Below, in pieces: positions 1-8,502 of a stretch of DNA of 53,550 nt. The translations under genes and the position numbers were made by a program. The stretch is taken from assembly GCA_902764415.1 (NCBI GenBank), contig CACWVU010000015.1:1-53550 (forward strand). Direction: 5' to 3'. Source of the DNA: an uncultured bacterium (GTDB lineage Bacteria; Verrucomicrobiota; Kiritimatiellia; RFP12; UBA1067). The notes below the pieces were generated by a model, which was given only the letters and a program-made list of their open reading frames with translations, did not search any database and was not told where the DNA came from. Every line of letters starts with the position of its first letter. Position 1 is the stretch's first letter.

Positions 1-58
1 GCTTGCCTGTCTTGATCTTGAATGTCAATTAGAATACGTCAGGTCTGACACGAACGCG

Positions 59-442
59 GTGATGATGATAGCGGATTGGCTTGGAGGAGCGCAGTCAATC
101 GTCGTTGACGAAGAGGCCGAAAGGCAAAGGGTGATCGAACAGGCCGAAAAGGATAGGAAAATGTTATATGGCGAGAAATTCCGTCCGTGGAGGGGCGCTG
201 TTTCGACTAGTTATATGGGCGGTCCGTTGCATAGCCCTTATTGCTGGAGTCCGTATTTGATTAGAGAATTGAAAGCACAGCAGTTTAGGCGGAGGTACAA
301 CGAGAGGCTTCCCAAGTTCCGCAGCAAGGCCGAGGCAAGGATGCGGCGCTTTGTGTTTGAGGAGTTCAAGGCGAAGGACCAGGCGGAGCGCGAGGCGCTC
401 TGGGCGGAGTTCTGCCGCCGGGCGAAGTTCGCCGCCAAATGA
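59..442 (+). CDS. hypothetical charged protein
   Basis: I do not recognise this 127-residue protein. It opens with GTG at 59 followed by ATG at 62 and 65, so the exact start is uncertain, and no clear Shine-Dalgarno sequence precedes any of them. There is no signal peptide or membrane segment. The first half is mixed in composition. The second half, from about residue 67, is very rich in Arg, Lys and Glu with few helix breakers, so a long amphipathic or coiled-coil helix is likely. The DNA of the first half is clearly more A/T-rich than the prfB operon downstream. It could be an accessory gene or the end of a preceding operon outside the window. The coding call rests on length and on the absence of a better frame only. 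Confidence 0.5.
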   Translation: MMMIADWLGGAQSIVVDEEAERQRVIEQAEKDRKMLYGEKFRPWRGAVSTSYMGGPLHSPYCWSPYLIRELKAQQFRRRYNERLPKFRSKAEARMRRFVFEEFKAKDQAEREALWAEFCRRAKFAAK

Positions 443-650
443 TGATGTTCCACGAGCTCTGCCACCGCGCGCTCCGCTGCCGTCCAATAACCGCGGCAGT
501 TTGCGACCTTTGCGTTCTTTGCGGCTAAAAGACAACCCGGCTTCCGCGGCAGTTTCCGCGGCAGTTTCCGAATATCACCCGACCGAAGGTCGTCCGCACC
601 ACCACGAGCCACAAACCACGAACCACGAAAAATGGTATAATACGCGCACT
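443..650. repeat. repeat-rich spacer upstream of prfB
   Basis: The 208-bp gap before prfB holds no gene but several short repeats. A 12-bp unit (TTCCGCGGCAG plus one base) occurs about 2.5 times at 541-570, and further CGGCAGTTT words occur nearby. The string at about 505-524 contains TTTGCGTTCTTTGCGG, a word whose reverse complement reappears inside the methylase gene near 12980. At 604-630 there are short CCACGAACC/CACGAGCC repeats directly before the prfB -10 box. The same repeat family lies before the promoter at 30635. Confidence 0.7.
633..641 (+). promoter_or_regulatory. extended -10 promoter of prfB (leaderless)
   Basis: TGGTATAAT is a perfect extended -10 element (hexamer 636-641). 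No recognisable -35 lies 17 bp upstream. Only 9 nt separate the hexamer from the ATG at 651, so transcription should start at or within a base or two of the start codon. Confidence 0.75.
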
Positions 651-1790
651 ATGGCGGAGGAGAAGAAGGAAAAGCTGCTTGAGGCAGAGGAGGTCCGGCA
701 GAAGGTCGCGGACCTCAAGTCGCGCGTCGGCGAGATGGCCGGCTACATCAAGGTGGAAGAGCGTCGCTCCAAGCTCGCCGCGCTCGAGGCCGAGCAGGCG
801 TCGGCAGACTTCTGGAGCAACCAGGCCAAGGCGCGCGAGACGATCGCCGCGACCAACGCGGAGCGCGCCTACGTGGTGCCGTTCGACAGCCTCTCGAAGA
901 CGGTCGAGGACGCCGAGGTGATGTTCGAGCTCGCCGAGGCCGAGGAGGGCGAGGCCCGCGAGGCCGCGCTCCGCGACGTGCTCGCCGAGTGCGCCAAGGC
1001 CGAGGGCTTCTTCGCGAAGCTCCGCCTACAGTCGCTGCTCGGCGGCAAGTTCGACCAGTGCAACGTGTTCGTGAAGCTCCACGCCGGCCAGGGCGGCACC
1101 GAGGCGTGCGACTGGGTGGCGATGCTCTACCGCATGTACCAGCGCTACGCCGAGGGCCAGGGCTGGAAGGTCGAGGAGTACGACATCCAGCCCGGCGAGG
1201 AGGCCGGCTACAAGGACGTCTACTTCCGCGTCGAAGGTCCGTACGCCTTCGGCATGCTCAAGGCCGAGCGCGGCATCCACCGCCTTGTGCGCATCTCGCC
1301 GTTCGACGCGAACAAGCGCCGCCAGACGAGCTTCGCGTCGATGGAGACCGTCGCCGAGATCAACGACGACATCGAGGTCGAGATCAAGGACGAGGACCTC
1401 AGGGTCGACACCTACCGCTCCGGCGGCGCCGGCGGCCAGCACGTCAACAAGACCGACTCCGCCGTGCGACTTACGCACCTCCCGACCGGCATCGTCGTCG
1501 CCTGCCAGAAGGAGCGCTCGCAGCACATGAACAAGGAGAAGGCCATGGCGATGCTCAAGGCCCAGCTCTACGAGTACTACGAGGACCAGAAGAAGGCCGA
1601 GATGGACCGCTTCTACGGCGCGAAGAGCGAGAACGGCTGGGGGTCGCAGATCCGCTCCTACGTATTCTGCCCCTACACCATGGTCAAGGACCTTCGCACC
1701 GAGTACGAGACGAGCGACGTGGACGGGGTGATGGACGGCAACCTGCAGCCGTTCATCGAGGCCTGGCTCCAGATGAAGGCGTCGAAGTGA
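651..1790 (+). CDS. prfB: peptide chain release factor 2 (RF2)
   Basis: This class I release factor recognises UGA and UAA stop codons and triggers peptidyl-tRNA hydrolysis on the ribosome. It has 379 residues. The N-terminal helical domain is followed by the RF2-type codon-recognition tripeptide SPF at residues 216-218 (RF1 would have PxT). The catalytic GGQ is at 261-263 within [17 protein letters not shown]. The start at 651 is chosen because it follows a perfect -10 box by 9 nt and gives the usual RF2 length; the open frame continues upstream to about 351 but that part has no RF2 homology. Many bacteria autoregulate prfB through an in-frame UGA near codon 25 and a +1 frameshift. The frame is uninterrupted here, so that control is absent. 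It probably heads the operon through 5456. Confidence 0.96.
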   Translation: MAEEKKEKLLEAEEVRQKVADLKSRVGEMAGYIKVEERRSKLAALEAEQASADFWSNQAKARETIAATNAERAYVVPFDSLSKTVEDAEVMFELAEAEEGEAREAALRDVLAECAKAEGFFAKLRLQSLLGGKFDQCNVFVKLHAGQGGTEACDWVAMLYRMYQRYAEGQGWKVEEYDIQPGEEAGYKDVYFRVEGPYAFGMLKAERGIHRLVRISPFDANKRRQTSFASMETVAEINDDIEVEIKDEDLRVDTYRSGGAGGQHVNKTDSAVRLTHLPTGIVVACQKERSQHMNKEKAMAMLKAQLYEYYEDQKKAEMDRFYGAKSENGWGSQIRSYVFCPYTMVKDLRTEYETSDVDGVMDGNLQPFIEAWLQMKASK

Positions 1791-1825
1791 TTCGTGGTTA
1801 GCGGCTCGTGGTTCGTGGTTCGTGA
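1791..1825. repeat. short TTCGTGGTT/GCTCGTGGTT repeats
   Basis: Immediately after the prfB stop, the words TTCGTGGTT and GCTCGTGGTT are repeated about four times. This is the reverse complement of the CACGAACC/CACGAGCC family seen at 604-630 and 30590-30631. Confidence 0.7.
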
Positions 1826-1832
1826 AGGGAGT

Positions 1833-2165
1833 ATGGAAGACAGGAACCTATACGGCAAGGCAGTCGGCCTGGACCAGCGCGGAAGGCACAGGTCCTTCGG
1901 CTCGGCGGTCGACGCCGCGTTTAAGGACCTGGTGACCGAGCGCAACGACTTCTTCGACTCTCTTGCCGACCGCTGGGCCGAGCTCTTCCCCGGCGTCCCC
2001 GCCGTTCCCGGCCGCTATGAAGGCGGCATCATCTTCCTCTACGTCCGCAGCGCGCCGATCCTTTTTTCGCTGCGGCCGAAGCTGCGCGCGATGGCGCGCC
2101 GCCTCGCCGCGCTCCCGGGCGCGCCGAAGCGCGTGGACCTGCGGCTGGAGATCCACTCGCGATGA
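1833..2165 (+). CDS. DUF721/DciA-like protein
   Basis: This 110-residue protein resembles the DUF721 family. That family includes DciA, the helicase-loading protein that replaces DnaC in most bacteria. Supporting features are a helical N-terminus, a central Trp in a W-x-E-LFPG-P context, a G-x-I-x-L-Y-V-R-S-x-P strand, then an L-R-x-K-L-R helix and a terminal V-D-L-R-L-E-I strand; this is the order of the DUF721 fold. The ATG at 1833 is preferred because the homology-like part starts just after it, although the frame extends upstream to 1794 through repeat sequence. Its stop overlaps the next start (ATGA at 2162). Assignment is by motif pattern, not alignment, and no dnaA, dnaN or gyrB neighbour supports it here. 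Confidence 0.6.
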   Translation: MEDRNLYGKAVGLDQRGRHRSFGSAVDAAFKDLVTERNDFFDSLADRWAELFPGVPAVPGRYEGGIIFLYVRSAPILFSLRPKLRAMARRLAALPGAPKRVDLRLEIHSR

Positions 2166-3628
2166 CGACGGCCGCGGCAGTCCTCGTCGCGGCGGCGTTC
2201 ACGCGTCCGCTCGAGCGCGTCTCCACCATGGATCCGGCGATGGCGCAGAGCGCCTACGACGCGCGCGCGGTCCAGCTCGTCTACGAGGCCCCGCTTTCGA
2301 TCGACTACGCGGCGCGTCCCTACCGGCTCGCGCCCGGGCTCTGCGAAATGCCGGAGGTGTCCGAGGGCGGGCTCAGGTATGTCTTCCGCCTCGTCCCCCG
2401 TCCCGCGCCGCGCCGCGTCTTCGCCGGCGACATGGTGCGCGCGCTTGAGCGGCTCAGGTCAAAGGAGGAGGTCTCGCCGAACGGCTGGATGATGGCGGAC
2501 GTGGACACTGTGCGCGCGCTCGACGAGATGACGGTGGAGATACGCCTGAAGCGGCGCGTGCGCCACTTCCCGTGGCTGATGGCGCTCGCGCCCGCCGCGG
2601 TGAAGGCCGCGGACGGCTCCGGCACCGGACCCTACGAGCTCGTCAAGTGGCGCAAGAACCACGAGATGGTCTTCGAGCGCCGCCCGGGACCGGACGGAGC
2701 GCCTTACTCCGGCGACGGCTTCTCGACCGTCAGGTACCTGGTGGTGGACGACCTCTCTACCCAGTGGCTCATGTTTCTCCGCGGCGAACTCGACTTCCTC
2801 GGCGACGTCTCGCGCGACAACTTCGACGCGGTGGTGGGGAAGGACGGCACGCTCTCGCCCGAGCTCGAGCGGAAAGGGGTGAGGCTCTACTCCATGCCGA
2901 TGCTGGAGGTCGCATACGTAGGCGTCAACATGCGCGACCGGGTGCTCGGCCAGAACCGTTCCCTGAGGCAGGCGCTCAACTGCGCCTTCGACTTTCCGGA
3001 GTGGGCGAAGTTCTGCAACGGCAGGGTAGCGCCGTCCGACGGCCCGGTGCCGCCAGGCGTCGCCGACCGCCTGGACGAGCCGTTCGCCTACTCCTTCGAC
3101 CTCGATCGCGCGCGGCGGCTGATGGCGGAGGCCGGCTACGCGAACGGAATCGACCCCGCAACCGGCCGCCGCCTCACGCTGACGCTCGCCATCGGGCGTC
3201 CTTCCCAGGAGAGCCGCTCCGCCGGCGAGCTGATGGCGGCGTTCTACGAGCGCATCGGCATCAGGCTGGAGCTGGACTTCATGACCTGGGATGCGTTCCT
3301 GAGCGCGGTCAACGAAGGGCGGGTGCAGCTCTACCGGATGGCGTGGGTGGGCGACTATCCCGACGCGCAGAACTTCCTGCAGCTCTTCTACGGACCCAAC
3401 GCCTCGCCCGGAGTGAACCACTCCAACTTCGCGAACGCCGAGTTCGACGCGGCGTACGAGCGCGACGACTGGCGCCGCTGCCAGGAGATCGTGCGCGAGG
3501 AGTGCCCGTGGATTTTCACTGGCTACAACAAGTCGTTCACGCTCGTCGGGCCAAGGGTCGGGAACTTCGTCCAGACCGACTTCCCCTACGGCGTGGAGCA
3601 GTATTACAGGCTCAAAAAGGCGAAATGA
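2162..3628 (+). CDS. family-5 extracellular solute-binding protein (OppA/DppA type)
   Basis: The 488-residue protein has the layout of SBP_bac_5 periplasmic binding proteins, which bind peptides, nickel or glycosides for ABC importers. Characteristic stretches are the LVYEAPL segment near residue 40, F-A-G-D-M-V-x-A-x-E-R (about 88-98), S-G-T-G-P-Y-E-L-V-K-W (about 152-163), and the C-terminal W-V-G-D-Y-P-D-A-x-N-F-L-x-L-F-Y region (about 395-412) followed by N-H-S-N-F. A short hydrophobic N-terminus (MTTAAAVLVAAAF) could serve as a signal sequence but is not typical. No permease or ATPase gene is next to it, so its transporter must be elsewhere or it has another role. It overlaps its neighbours at both ends, indicating translational coupling within the prfB operon. 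Confidence 0.85.
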   Translation: MTTAAAVLVAAAFTRPLERVSTMDPAMAQSAYDARAVQLVYEAPLSIDYAARPYRLAPGLCEMPEVSEGGLRYVFRLVPRPAPRRVFAGDMVRALERLRSKEEVSPNGWMMADVDTVRALDEMTVEIRLKRRVRHFPWLMALAPAAVKAADGSGTGPYELVKWRKNHEMVFERRPGPDGAPYSGDGFSTVRYLVVDDLSTQWLMFLRGELDFLGDVSRDNFDAVVGKDGTLSPELERKGVRLYSMPMLEVAYVGVNMRDRVLGQNRSLRQALNCAFDFPEWAKFCNGRVAPSDGPVPPGVADRLDEPFAYSFDLDRARRLMAEAGYANGIDPATGRRLTLTLAIGRPSQESRSAGELMAAFYERIGIRLELDFMTWDAFLSAVNEGRVQLYRMAWVGDYPDAQNFLQLFYGPNASPGVNHSNFANAEFDAAYERDDWRRCQEIVREECPWIFTGYNKSFTLVGPRVGNFVQTDFPYGVEQYYRLKKAK

Positions 3629-4164
3629 AGACGATATACATCGAGAAGTCGTGCGGTCCGGCGCGTGACGGCGCCTGGACGGCGGAACTTGACCTTGCTG
3701 GCACGGAGCGCATCGTCGTCGGCACCGGTCCCGGCAGCTTCGCCGGAGTGCGCGCGGCAATCGCCTTCGCGACCGGCTACTCGGTCGGGAGCGGCTGCGA
3801 GGTGCTGGGTCTGCCGTCGCCGTGCGCCATTGCCGGCGCCGCGGACGCGTTTCCGCTCGCGGTGGTCGGCGACGCGCGGAAGGGGATGCGGTGGCTTGCG
3901 CTCTTCGACGGCGGCGAGAGCGGCGCGCCGGAGGTGCGACTCCTTTCCGAAGCGGAGCTGAAGGACGCGGTGCCGTCCGCGGCAAAAGTGGTCTCGCCCG
4001 ACCATGCGCGCATCGGCGAGTTGCTCGCCGCGGCGTTCGGCGAACGCTATCTCGGCGAGCGGAAGCCGACGGCGGAAGGGCTTCGCGCCTATGCCGAGGC
4101 GCATCCCGGCGCGCTCTCGCCCGAGCCTCGCCCGATCTACCTTTCACCGGCGGTGCGTCCATGA
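3625..4164 (+). CDS. tsaB: short TsaB-like tRNA t6A-modification protein
   Basis: TsaB (YeaZ) pairs with TsaD and TsaE to make N6-threonylcarbamoyladenosine on ANN-decoding tRNAs. The key match is GTGPGSFAGVRAAIAFATG at residues 32-50, equivalent to the GPGSFTGLR block of TsaB, followed by a V-L-G-L-P-S segment and a C-terminal PIYLSP. It has 179 residues against roughly 220-235 in typical TsaB. The shortage is almost all N-terminal: the first beta hairpins and helix before the GPGSF block are reduced to about 31 residues. It starts in the ATGA overlap with the binding-protein gene and ends in an ATGA overlap with the next gene. Housekeeping function within an otherwise carbohydrate-related run is odd but common in compact operons. 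Confidence 0.85.
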   Translation: MKTIYIEKSCGPARDGAWTAELDLAGTERIVVGTGPGSFAGVRAAIAFATGYSVGSGCEVLGLPSPCAIAGAADAFPLAVVGDARKGMRWLALFDGGESGAPEVRLLSEAELKDAVPSAAKVVSPDHARIGELLAAAFGERYLGERKPTAEGLRAYAEAHPGALSPEPRPIYLSPAVRP

Positions 4165-5456
4165 ACACGTCCGCCCATCGCTCCTCCCGGTCCGCGCTTG
4201 TGCCGGGAATGCTCGCCGTCTTCGCGGCGTCAGCGCTTTCGGCCGCCGTCCTGGCGGCGGACGGCGACCTCGTCGGCGACGGCGTGCACGACGACACCGC
4301 GGCAATCCAGCGTCGTCTCGACTCCGGCGCGGCCTGCGTCTACCTGCCGCCGCCGCCGAATGAGTACCTCATCTCCAGCACGCTCCGCGTCGGTTCCGGC
4401 CAGGAGCTGCGGCTCGACCGCTTCACCCGCATCCGCCTCGCGCCGAAGTCCAGCTGCACCATGCTTGCCAACCGCGATCCTGTCCGCGGCGACCATGACG
4501 TGGCGGTGTCCGGCGGCGTGTGGGACAACGACAACCTGCGCCAGTATCCGGCGCTGTGGCTCGAGAAGCACGTCGGCCAGCCGTATTCCGCGGTCAAGGA
4601 GCTGCCTCCGGCGGCCGAGCGTCCCAATGGCTACGACGGCTTCCTGATGGACTTCCGCCGCGTGGACGGCTTTACGCTCCGCGGCGTCACCCTGCGCAAC
4701 CCGACCACCTTCGGTTTCCGCGGCGAAAGGCTGTCCAACTTCGTAGTCGACGACGTCACCTTCGACTACGAGACCTTCAATCCGGTGCGGGCGTGCATGG
4801 ACGGCATCCATTTCGACGGCGGGAGCCACCACGGCCGCATCACCAACCTCCGCGGCGCGTGCTGGGACGACCTACTCGCCTTCAACTCCAACGACACCGA
4901 CCATACCGACGCCGAGGGCGAGCCGATCTCCGACATCGTGGTGGACGGCGTCTTCTCCGTCGGCTGCCACTCGGCCGTGCGGCTGCTCTCGACCGGCGGC
5001 GACGTGCGGAACATCACCCTGAGGAACATCCACGGCACCTTCTACCGCTACGCGATTGGCCTGACCCACTTCTTCGCCTGGACCGACCGTCCGCGCGGCA
5101 GATTCGACAACATCGTCATCGAGGACTGCGCCGTCGCGAAGTGCCTCCAGCCCTCCAACTGCGTGGCGAAGCTCCCGCCGATGGAGGTGGTGAGGATCGA
5201 GGGCCGCCTCGACGTCGGCAGCGTGAGGATTTCGGGACTGGTGCGTGACGAGAGCGCGGTTCCCGAGGTGCCGACCATCGGCATCTGCCGCGGCGCGAAG
5301 GTGGAGAGCCTCGTCGTCCGCGATTCAACCCAGGTCAACCGCACCGACATGCCGATGACCTTCCTCAGGAACGACGGCGAAGTGAAGTGCCTTGACGTCG
5401 AGCGCATCCGCTTCGTGTCGCAGCCGGGCGCCAACATTCCCGGCTATGCCCCCTGA
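4161..5456 (+). CDS. secreted right-handed beta-helix protein (pectin-lyase/GH28-like)
   Basis: This 431-residue protein carries an N-terminal signal peptide (Arg-containing start, hydrophobic residues about 14-32, ending VLAADG). It then has the Pectate_lyase_3-type opening DLVGDGVHDDTAAIQRRLDS, a frequent start of GH28 and related beta-helix enzymes. Later strands carry repeated hydrophobic rungs such as FTLRGVTLRNPTTFGF, IVVDGVFSVGCHSAVR and FDNIVIEDC. A DGIHFDGGSHHG motif near residue 214 resembles the catalytic turn of GH28-like proteins with conserved Asp and Gly. It likely binds or cleaves uronate-containing polysaccharide outside the cell, fitting uxaC at 51977, but substrate cannot be told from sequence. 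It is translationally coupled to tsaB. Confidence 0.85.
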   Translation: MNTSAHRSSRSALVPGMLAVFAASALSAAVLAADGDLVGDGVHDDTAAIQRRLDSGAACVYLPPPPNEYLISSTLRVGSGQELRLDRFTRIRLAPKSSCTMLANRDPVRGDHDVAVSGGVWDNDNLRQYPALWLEKHVGQPYSAVKELPPAAERPNGYDGFLMDFRRVDGFTLRGVTLRNPTTFGFRGERLSNFVVDDVTFDYETFNPVRACMDGIHFDGGSHHGRITNLRGACWDDLLAFNSNDTDHTDAEGEPISDIVVDGVFSVGCHSAVRLLSTGGDVRNITLRNIHGTFYRYAIGLTHFFAWTDRPRGRFDNIVIEDCAVAKCLQPSNCVAKLPPMEVVRIEGRLDVGSVRISGLVRDESAVPEVPTIGICRGAKVESLVVRDSTQVNRTDMPMTFLRNDGEVKCLDVERIRFVSQPGANIPGYAP

Positions 5457-5466
5457 ACCGCGAATA

Positions 5467-5475
5467 TGGTATAAT
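5467..5475 (+). promoter_or_regulatory. extended -10 promoter of GH2 gene
   Basis: TGGTATAAT with hexamer at 5470-5475 and no clear -35. The expected transcript has a leader of about 25-30 nt carrying a GGAAAGGAAA Shine-Dalgarno region before the ATG at 5509. Confidence 0.75.
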
Positions 5476-5508
5476 ACACAACAACATACCCAACGGAAAG
5501 GAAACAAC

Positions 5509-7320
5509 ATGCTGAGTGCGGTATTGGCGGCTGCGATGATGACCGCCTTTGGCGAGAAGGTGACGGCTGACAACGCGTGGCGCGAGTATCCGCGTCCGCA
5601 GATGGTGCGCGATGGCTGGACATGCCTCAACGGTACGTGGGACTACGCCATCGTCTCGAACGACGTCGACGGCATCGTGCGCAACGTCGCCGCGGGCAAG
5701 ATCCTCGTCCCGTTCCCGATCGAGTCCGCGCTTTCCGGGGTCGGGCGGCTCACCGCCGCCGGCGAGATGATCGAGTACCGCCGCGCCTTCGACGCCGATC
5801 CCGTCGCCGGCCGCCGGATGATCCTCCGCTTTGACGGCGTTGACTTCCGCGCGCAGGTGTTCGTGAACGGCGTCGAGGCCGGCGTGCCGCACGAAGGCGC
5901 GCAGACCGGATTCTCCTACGACGTCACCGACCTGGTGCGGAAGGGGTCGAACGACCTGCTCGTCAGGGTCTGGGACCCGACCGAGGGCTTCGTCAATTCG
6001 CTCGGCAAGCAGTCGCTGAAGCCGCAGGGCTGCTTCTACACCCGCGTTTCCGGCATCTGGAAGACGGTGTGGCTGGAGTCCGTGCCCGAGACCTGGATCG
6101 AGCGCTTCAACGCCATCCCCGACATCGACGCCGGCAAGGTGACTTTCACCTTCGAGGTGAACGGCGAGGAGCCGCGCGCGGAGGTCGAGGTCGAGGTGAA
6201 GGACTTGGACGGCAAGGTCGTCGCCCGCGGCAAGGGGCGCGGAGGACGCCGCTTCGAGATTGCAATGCCCAAGGGCTTCAGGCTCTGGAGCCCGGAGGAG
6301 CCCAACCTCTACCGCTTTGCCGCGCAGTGCGGCGAGGACCGCGTCGATGGCTATTTCGCGATGCGCAAGTTCTCCAAGGCGAAGGACAAGGACGGCGTGC
6401 TCAGGTTCTTCCTCAACAACCAGCCGTACTTCATCATCGGCACGCTTGACCAGGGCTGGTGGCCGGACGGACTGCTCACCCCGCCGTCCGAGGAGGCGAT
6501 GGAGTACGACATCGCGACCCTCAAGCGCTGCGGCTACAACATGATGCGCAAGCACATCAAGGTCGAGCCGCTCCGCTACTACGCGCTCTGCGACAAGCTG
6601 GGCCTCCTCGTCCTGCAGGACATGCCGTCCGGCGACGGCACCAAGCTCTTCGACTTCGCCCACGCGAACGTAGCGTACGGGTCGGTGCGGCGCGAGTGGA
6701 AGGGGATCATGGACGAACTGATGGCCGTTCCCTCGATCGTGATGTGGATCCCCTATAACGAGCAGTGGACGCAGCCGTGCGACGTGCTCACCGCCGACAC
6801 GCTCAGGTGGACGCGCGAATACGACCCCTCGCACCGGCTCGTGAACGGTCCGAGCGGCTGGCGCGACTTCGAGGGCGGCGACAAGAGCCACGACGCGAAG
6901 GACAGGGCGTGGACGAAGTTCCCGGCCGAGGGAGAGCCGGTCTCGTGCGACTCGGTCGACCGCCACGACTACAACTTCCGCCCCACGATGCACGCGACGA
7001 ACCCTGGCCGCGTCAGCTTCCTCGGCGAGTACGGCGGCATCGGCTGCCGCGTGGCCGGCCACCTCTGGACCGACAACGCCTGGGGCTACGGCGGCACCGG
7101 CGGCGACACCAACCGCGTCGAGGTCCAGCAGAAGTACATCGACCTCTCCGCCCACGTGGCCGAGCTCGCGAAGAAGGGGCTCGGCGGCGCGGTCTACACC
7201 CAGACGACCGACGTCGAGGGCGAGATCAACGGCATCATGACCTACGACCGCAAGGTGCTCAAGTTCGACCCCGCGGCGATGAAGAAGGCGCACGACGAGA
7301 TCCGCGCCGCGGTCAAGTAA
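5509..7320 (+). CDS. secreted glycoside hydrolase family 2 enzyme
   Basis: A 603-residue GH2-type retaining glycosidase (beta-galactosidase/glucuronidase/mannosidase superfamily). Domain order: short hydrophobic leader (MLSAVLAAAMMTAF), sugar-binding jelly roll with V-P-F-P-I-E-S and Y-R-R-A-F (about 65-110), immunoglobulin-like sandwich, then a TIM barrel. The catalytic acid/base is E418 in IPYNEQW, and the nucleophile is E507 in FLGEYGG. The N-E pair and the GEYGG strand match GH2 subfamilies found in gut bacteria. The barrel is compact and there is no C-terminal carbohydrate-binding domain. Start chosen from the Shine-Dalgarno region at about 5494-5503; the frame is open upstream but lies in the preceding gene. 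Substrate is unresolved. It converges with hisC, with only 13 bp between stops. Confidence 0.92.
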   Translation: MLSAVLAAAMMTAFGEKVTADNAWREYPRPQMVRDGWTCLNGTWDYAIVSNDVDGIVRNVAAGKILVPFPIESALSGVGRLTAAGEMIEYRRAFDADPVAGRRMILRFDGVDFRAQVFVNGVEAGVPHEGAQTGFSYDVTDLVRKGSNDLLVRVWDPTEGFVNSLGKQSLKPQGCFYTRVSGIWKTVWLESVPETWIERFNAIPDIDAGKVTFTFEVNGEEPRAEVEVEVKDLDGKVVARGKGRGGRRFEIAMPKGFRLWSPEEPNLYRFAAQCGEDRVDGYFAMRKFSKAKDKDGVLRFFLNNQPYFIIGTLDQGWWPDGLLTPPSEEAMEYDIATLKRCGYNMMRKHIKVEPLRYYALCDKLGLLVLQDMPSGDGTKLFDFAHANVAYGSVRREWKGIMDELMAVPSIVMWIPYNEQWTQPCDVLTADTLRWTREYDPSHRLVNGPSGWRDFEGGDKSHDAKDRAWTKFPAEGEPVSCDSVDRHDYNFRPTMHATNPGRVSFLGEYGGIGCRVAGHLWTDNAWGYGGTGGDTNRVEVQQKYIDLSAHVAELAKKGLGGAVYTQTTDVEGEINGIMTYDRKVLKFDPAAMKKAHDEIRAAVK

Positions 7321-7333
7321 GTCCTTTGACCTT

Positions 7334-8410
7334 TCAACCTTTCAGCTTTTTAAAGCGGTCGTCGAGGGCGGCGAGCAGCGTTTTCATCTGCCCGTCGGTC
7401 CCGATCGTGATGCGCAGCCAGTCGCCGGTGATAGGCCCCGGGAAGTAGCGCACGAGGATGTTCCTGTCCCTGAGATACGAGAAGATGTCATTTGCCGCAT
7501 CTCCCGTCGGCGGCTTCGTGAAGACGAAGTTGGCTTCGCTCTTGATTACATCCCATCCGCGCTTCGCGAGTGCCTTCTCGAATGCCGCGCGGGTCTTTAT
7601 GACCTTGGCAACCGTCTTCCTGTGGTACGCACCGTCCTTGAGCGCCGTGAGCGCGACTGCCTGGGCCACGGCGTCGACGTTGTACGATGGCTTCGTCTTG
7701 TACAGCGCTTCGATAAGGTCCTTAGGGCCGATGCAGTAGCCTATGCGAAGTCCGGCGAGCGAATAGCTCTTCGAGAACGTGCGCATTACGATTACGTTTC
7801 TGTTGCGCTTGGCAGTGGCAAGCGACATGCAGTTGCCGCGTGCGAAGTCTGCATACGCCTCGTCTACGAGCACCACGCCCTTGAACTTCCCCGCGAACGC
7901 GGCGATGGTCTCTGGCTCGACGAATTCGCCTGTCGGCGCGTTGGGATTCGTCCAGAGGAAAAGCGAGATGTTGGATCTGCGGCATTCTGCGAGGGCAGAT
8001 CTTGCGAGTTGCGCATCGTCTGCCGCGCGGCCGACGCCAACCCACTTTACGTCGTGTATCGCCGCGAGCGCCTTGTAGAGCGTGTAGCTCGGGTCGAGCG
8101 AGCCGATCGATTCGTCGTTCTCCACAAAGACGCGCGATGCGAGGGCGAGTATCTCGGCTGAGCCATTGCCGACGAATACGCGGTCAGGCGTCGTGCCGTT
8201 TTTGTCGGCTATCGCCTTCGTGAGTGCCGTGAAGTTGGGGTCAGGATAGCGCCGCAGGTCGTCGAGGTTGAACGACGAAAGCACGGCCGCGCACTTTGGC
8301 GACGGCGGATACGGGCTCTCGTTGGTGTTCAGCTTGACGACGCGGCGCGACGCCGGCTGCTCGCCGGGCGTGTACGGCTCGAGTCTCAAGATGTGGGATG
8401 CGGTTCTCAT
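7334..8410 (-). CDS. hisC: histidinol-phosphate aminotransferase
   Basis: This 358-residue fold-type I PLP enzyme transfers an amino group from glutamate to imidazole-acetol phosphate in histidine synthesis. Motifs: KLNTNESPYPPSP near residues 27-38, TNPNAPTG at 154-161, VDEAYADF at 182-189, and the PLP-binding lysine K214 in FSKSYSLAGLRIGY. The C-terminal R-I-T-I-G-T block binds substrate carboxylate or phosphate. HisC-like proteins also act as threonine-phosphate decarboxylases or aromatic aminotransferases, but no cobalamin or aromatic genes are nearby. No other his genes are in the window. The -10 box lies 8 nt before the start, so the message should be leaderless. It is the only clear minus-strand gene here. 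Confidence 0.93.
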   Translation of the reverse strand: MRTASHILRLEPYTPGEQPASRRVVKLNTNESPYPPSPKCAAVLSSFNLDDLRRYPDPNFTALTKAIADKNGTTPDRVFVGNGSAEILALASRVFVENDESIGSLDPSYTLYKALAAIHDVKWVGVGRAADDAQLARSALAECRRSNISLFLWTNPNAPTGEFVEPETIAAFAGKFKGVVLVDEAYADFARGNCMSLATAKRNRNVIVMRTFSKSYSLAGLRIGYCIGPKDLIEALYKTKPSYNVDAVAQAVALTALKDGAYHRKTVAKVIKTRAAFEKALAKRGWDVIKSEANFVFTKPPTGDAANDIFSYLRDRNILVRYFPGPITGDWLRITIGTDGQMKTLLAALDDRFKKLKG

Positions 8411-8418
8411 TTCTGAGT

Positions 8419-8427
8419 ATTATACCA
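8419..8427 (-). promoter_or_regulatory. extended -10 promoter of hisC (leaderless)
   Basis: On the minus strand TGGTATAAT (hexamer 8424-8419) lies 8 nt before the hisC ATG (8410-8408). No convincing -35. Predicted leaderless start. Confidence 0.75.
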
Positions 8428-8460
8428 AAAATCCCGGCAGACAGTTCGTGTCCGATGGTT

Positions 8461-8496
8461 AAGGTTGAAAAGTTGAAAGGTTGAAAAGTTGAAAGG
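8461..8496. repeat. 16-bp tandem repeat between divergent promoters
   Basis: The unit AAGGTTGAAAAGTTGA occurs twice in tandem plus a 4-bp remainder, between the hisC promoter and the 8613 gene promoter. Similar CTTTCAACCTTTCAG words occur at about 7330-7345 on the other side of hisC. Confidence 0.85.
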
Positions 8497-8502
8497 CCAC
8501 CC

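Noticed and set aside
5365..7293. Long open frame on the minus strand opposite the GH2 gene (and similar ones opposite the TPR gene at 42035-45169 and elsewhere)
   Set aside because: High GC with strong third-position bias leaves long antisense frames open. Their translations are low-complexity (Arg, Val, Ala, Asp rich) with no family motifs, while the plus-strand frames have clear catalytic motifs.
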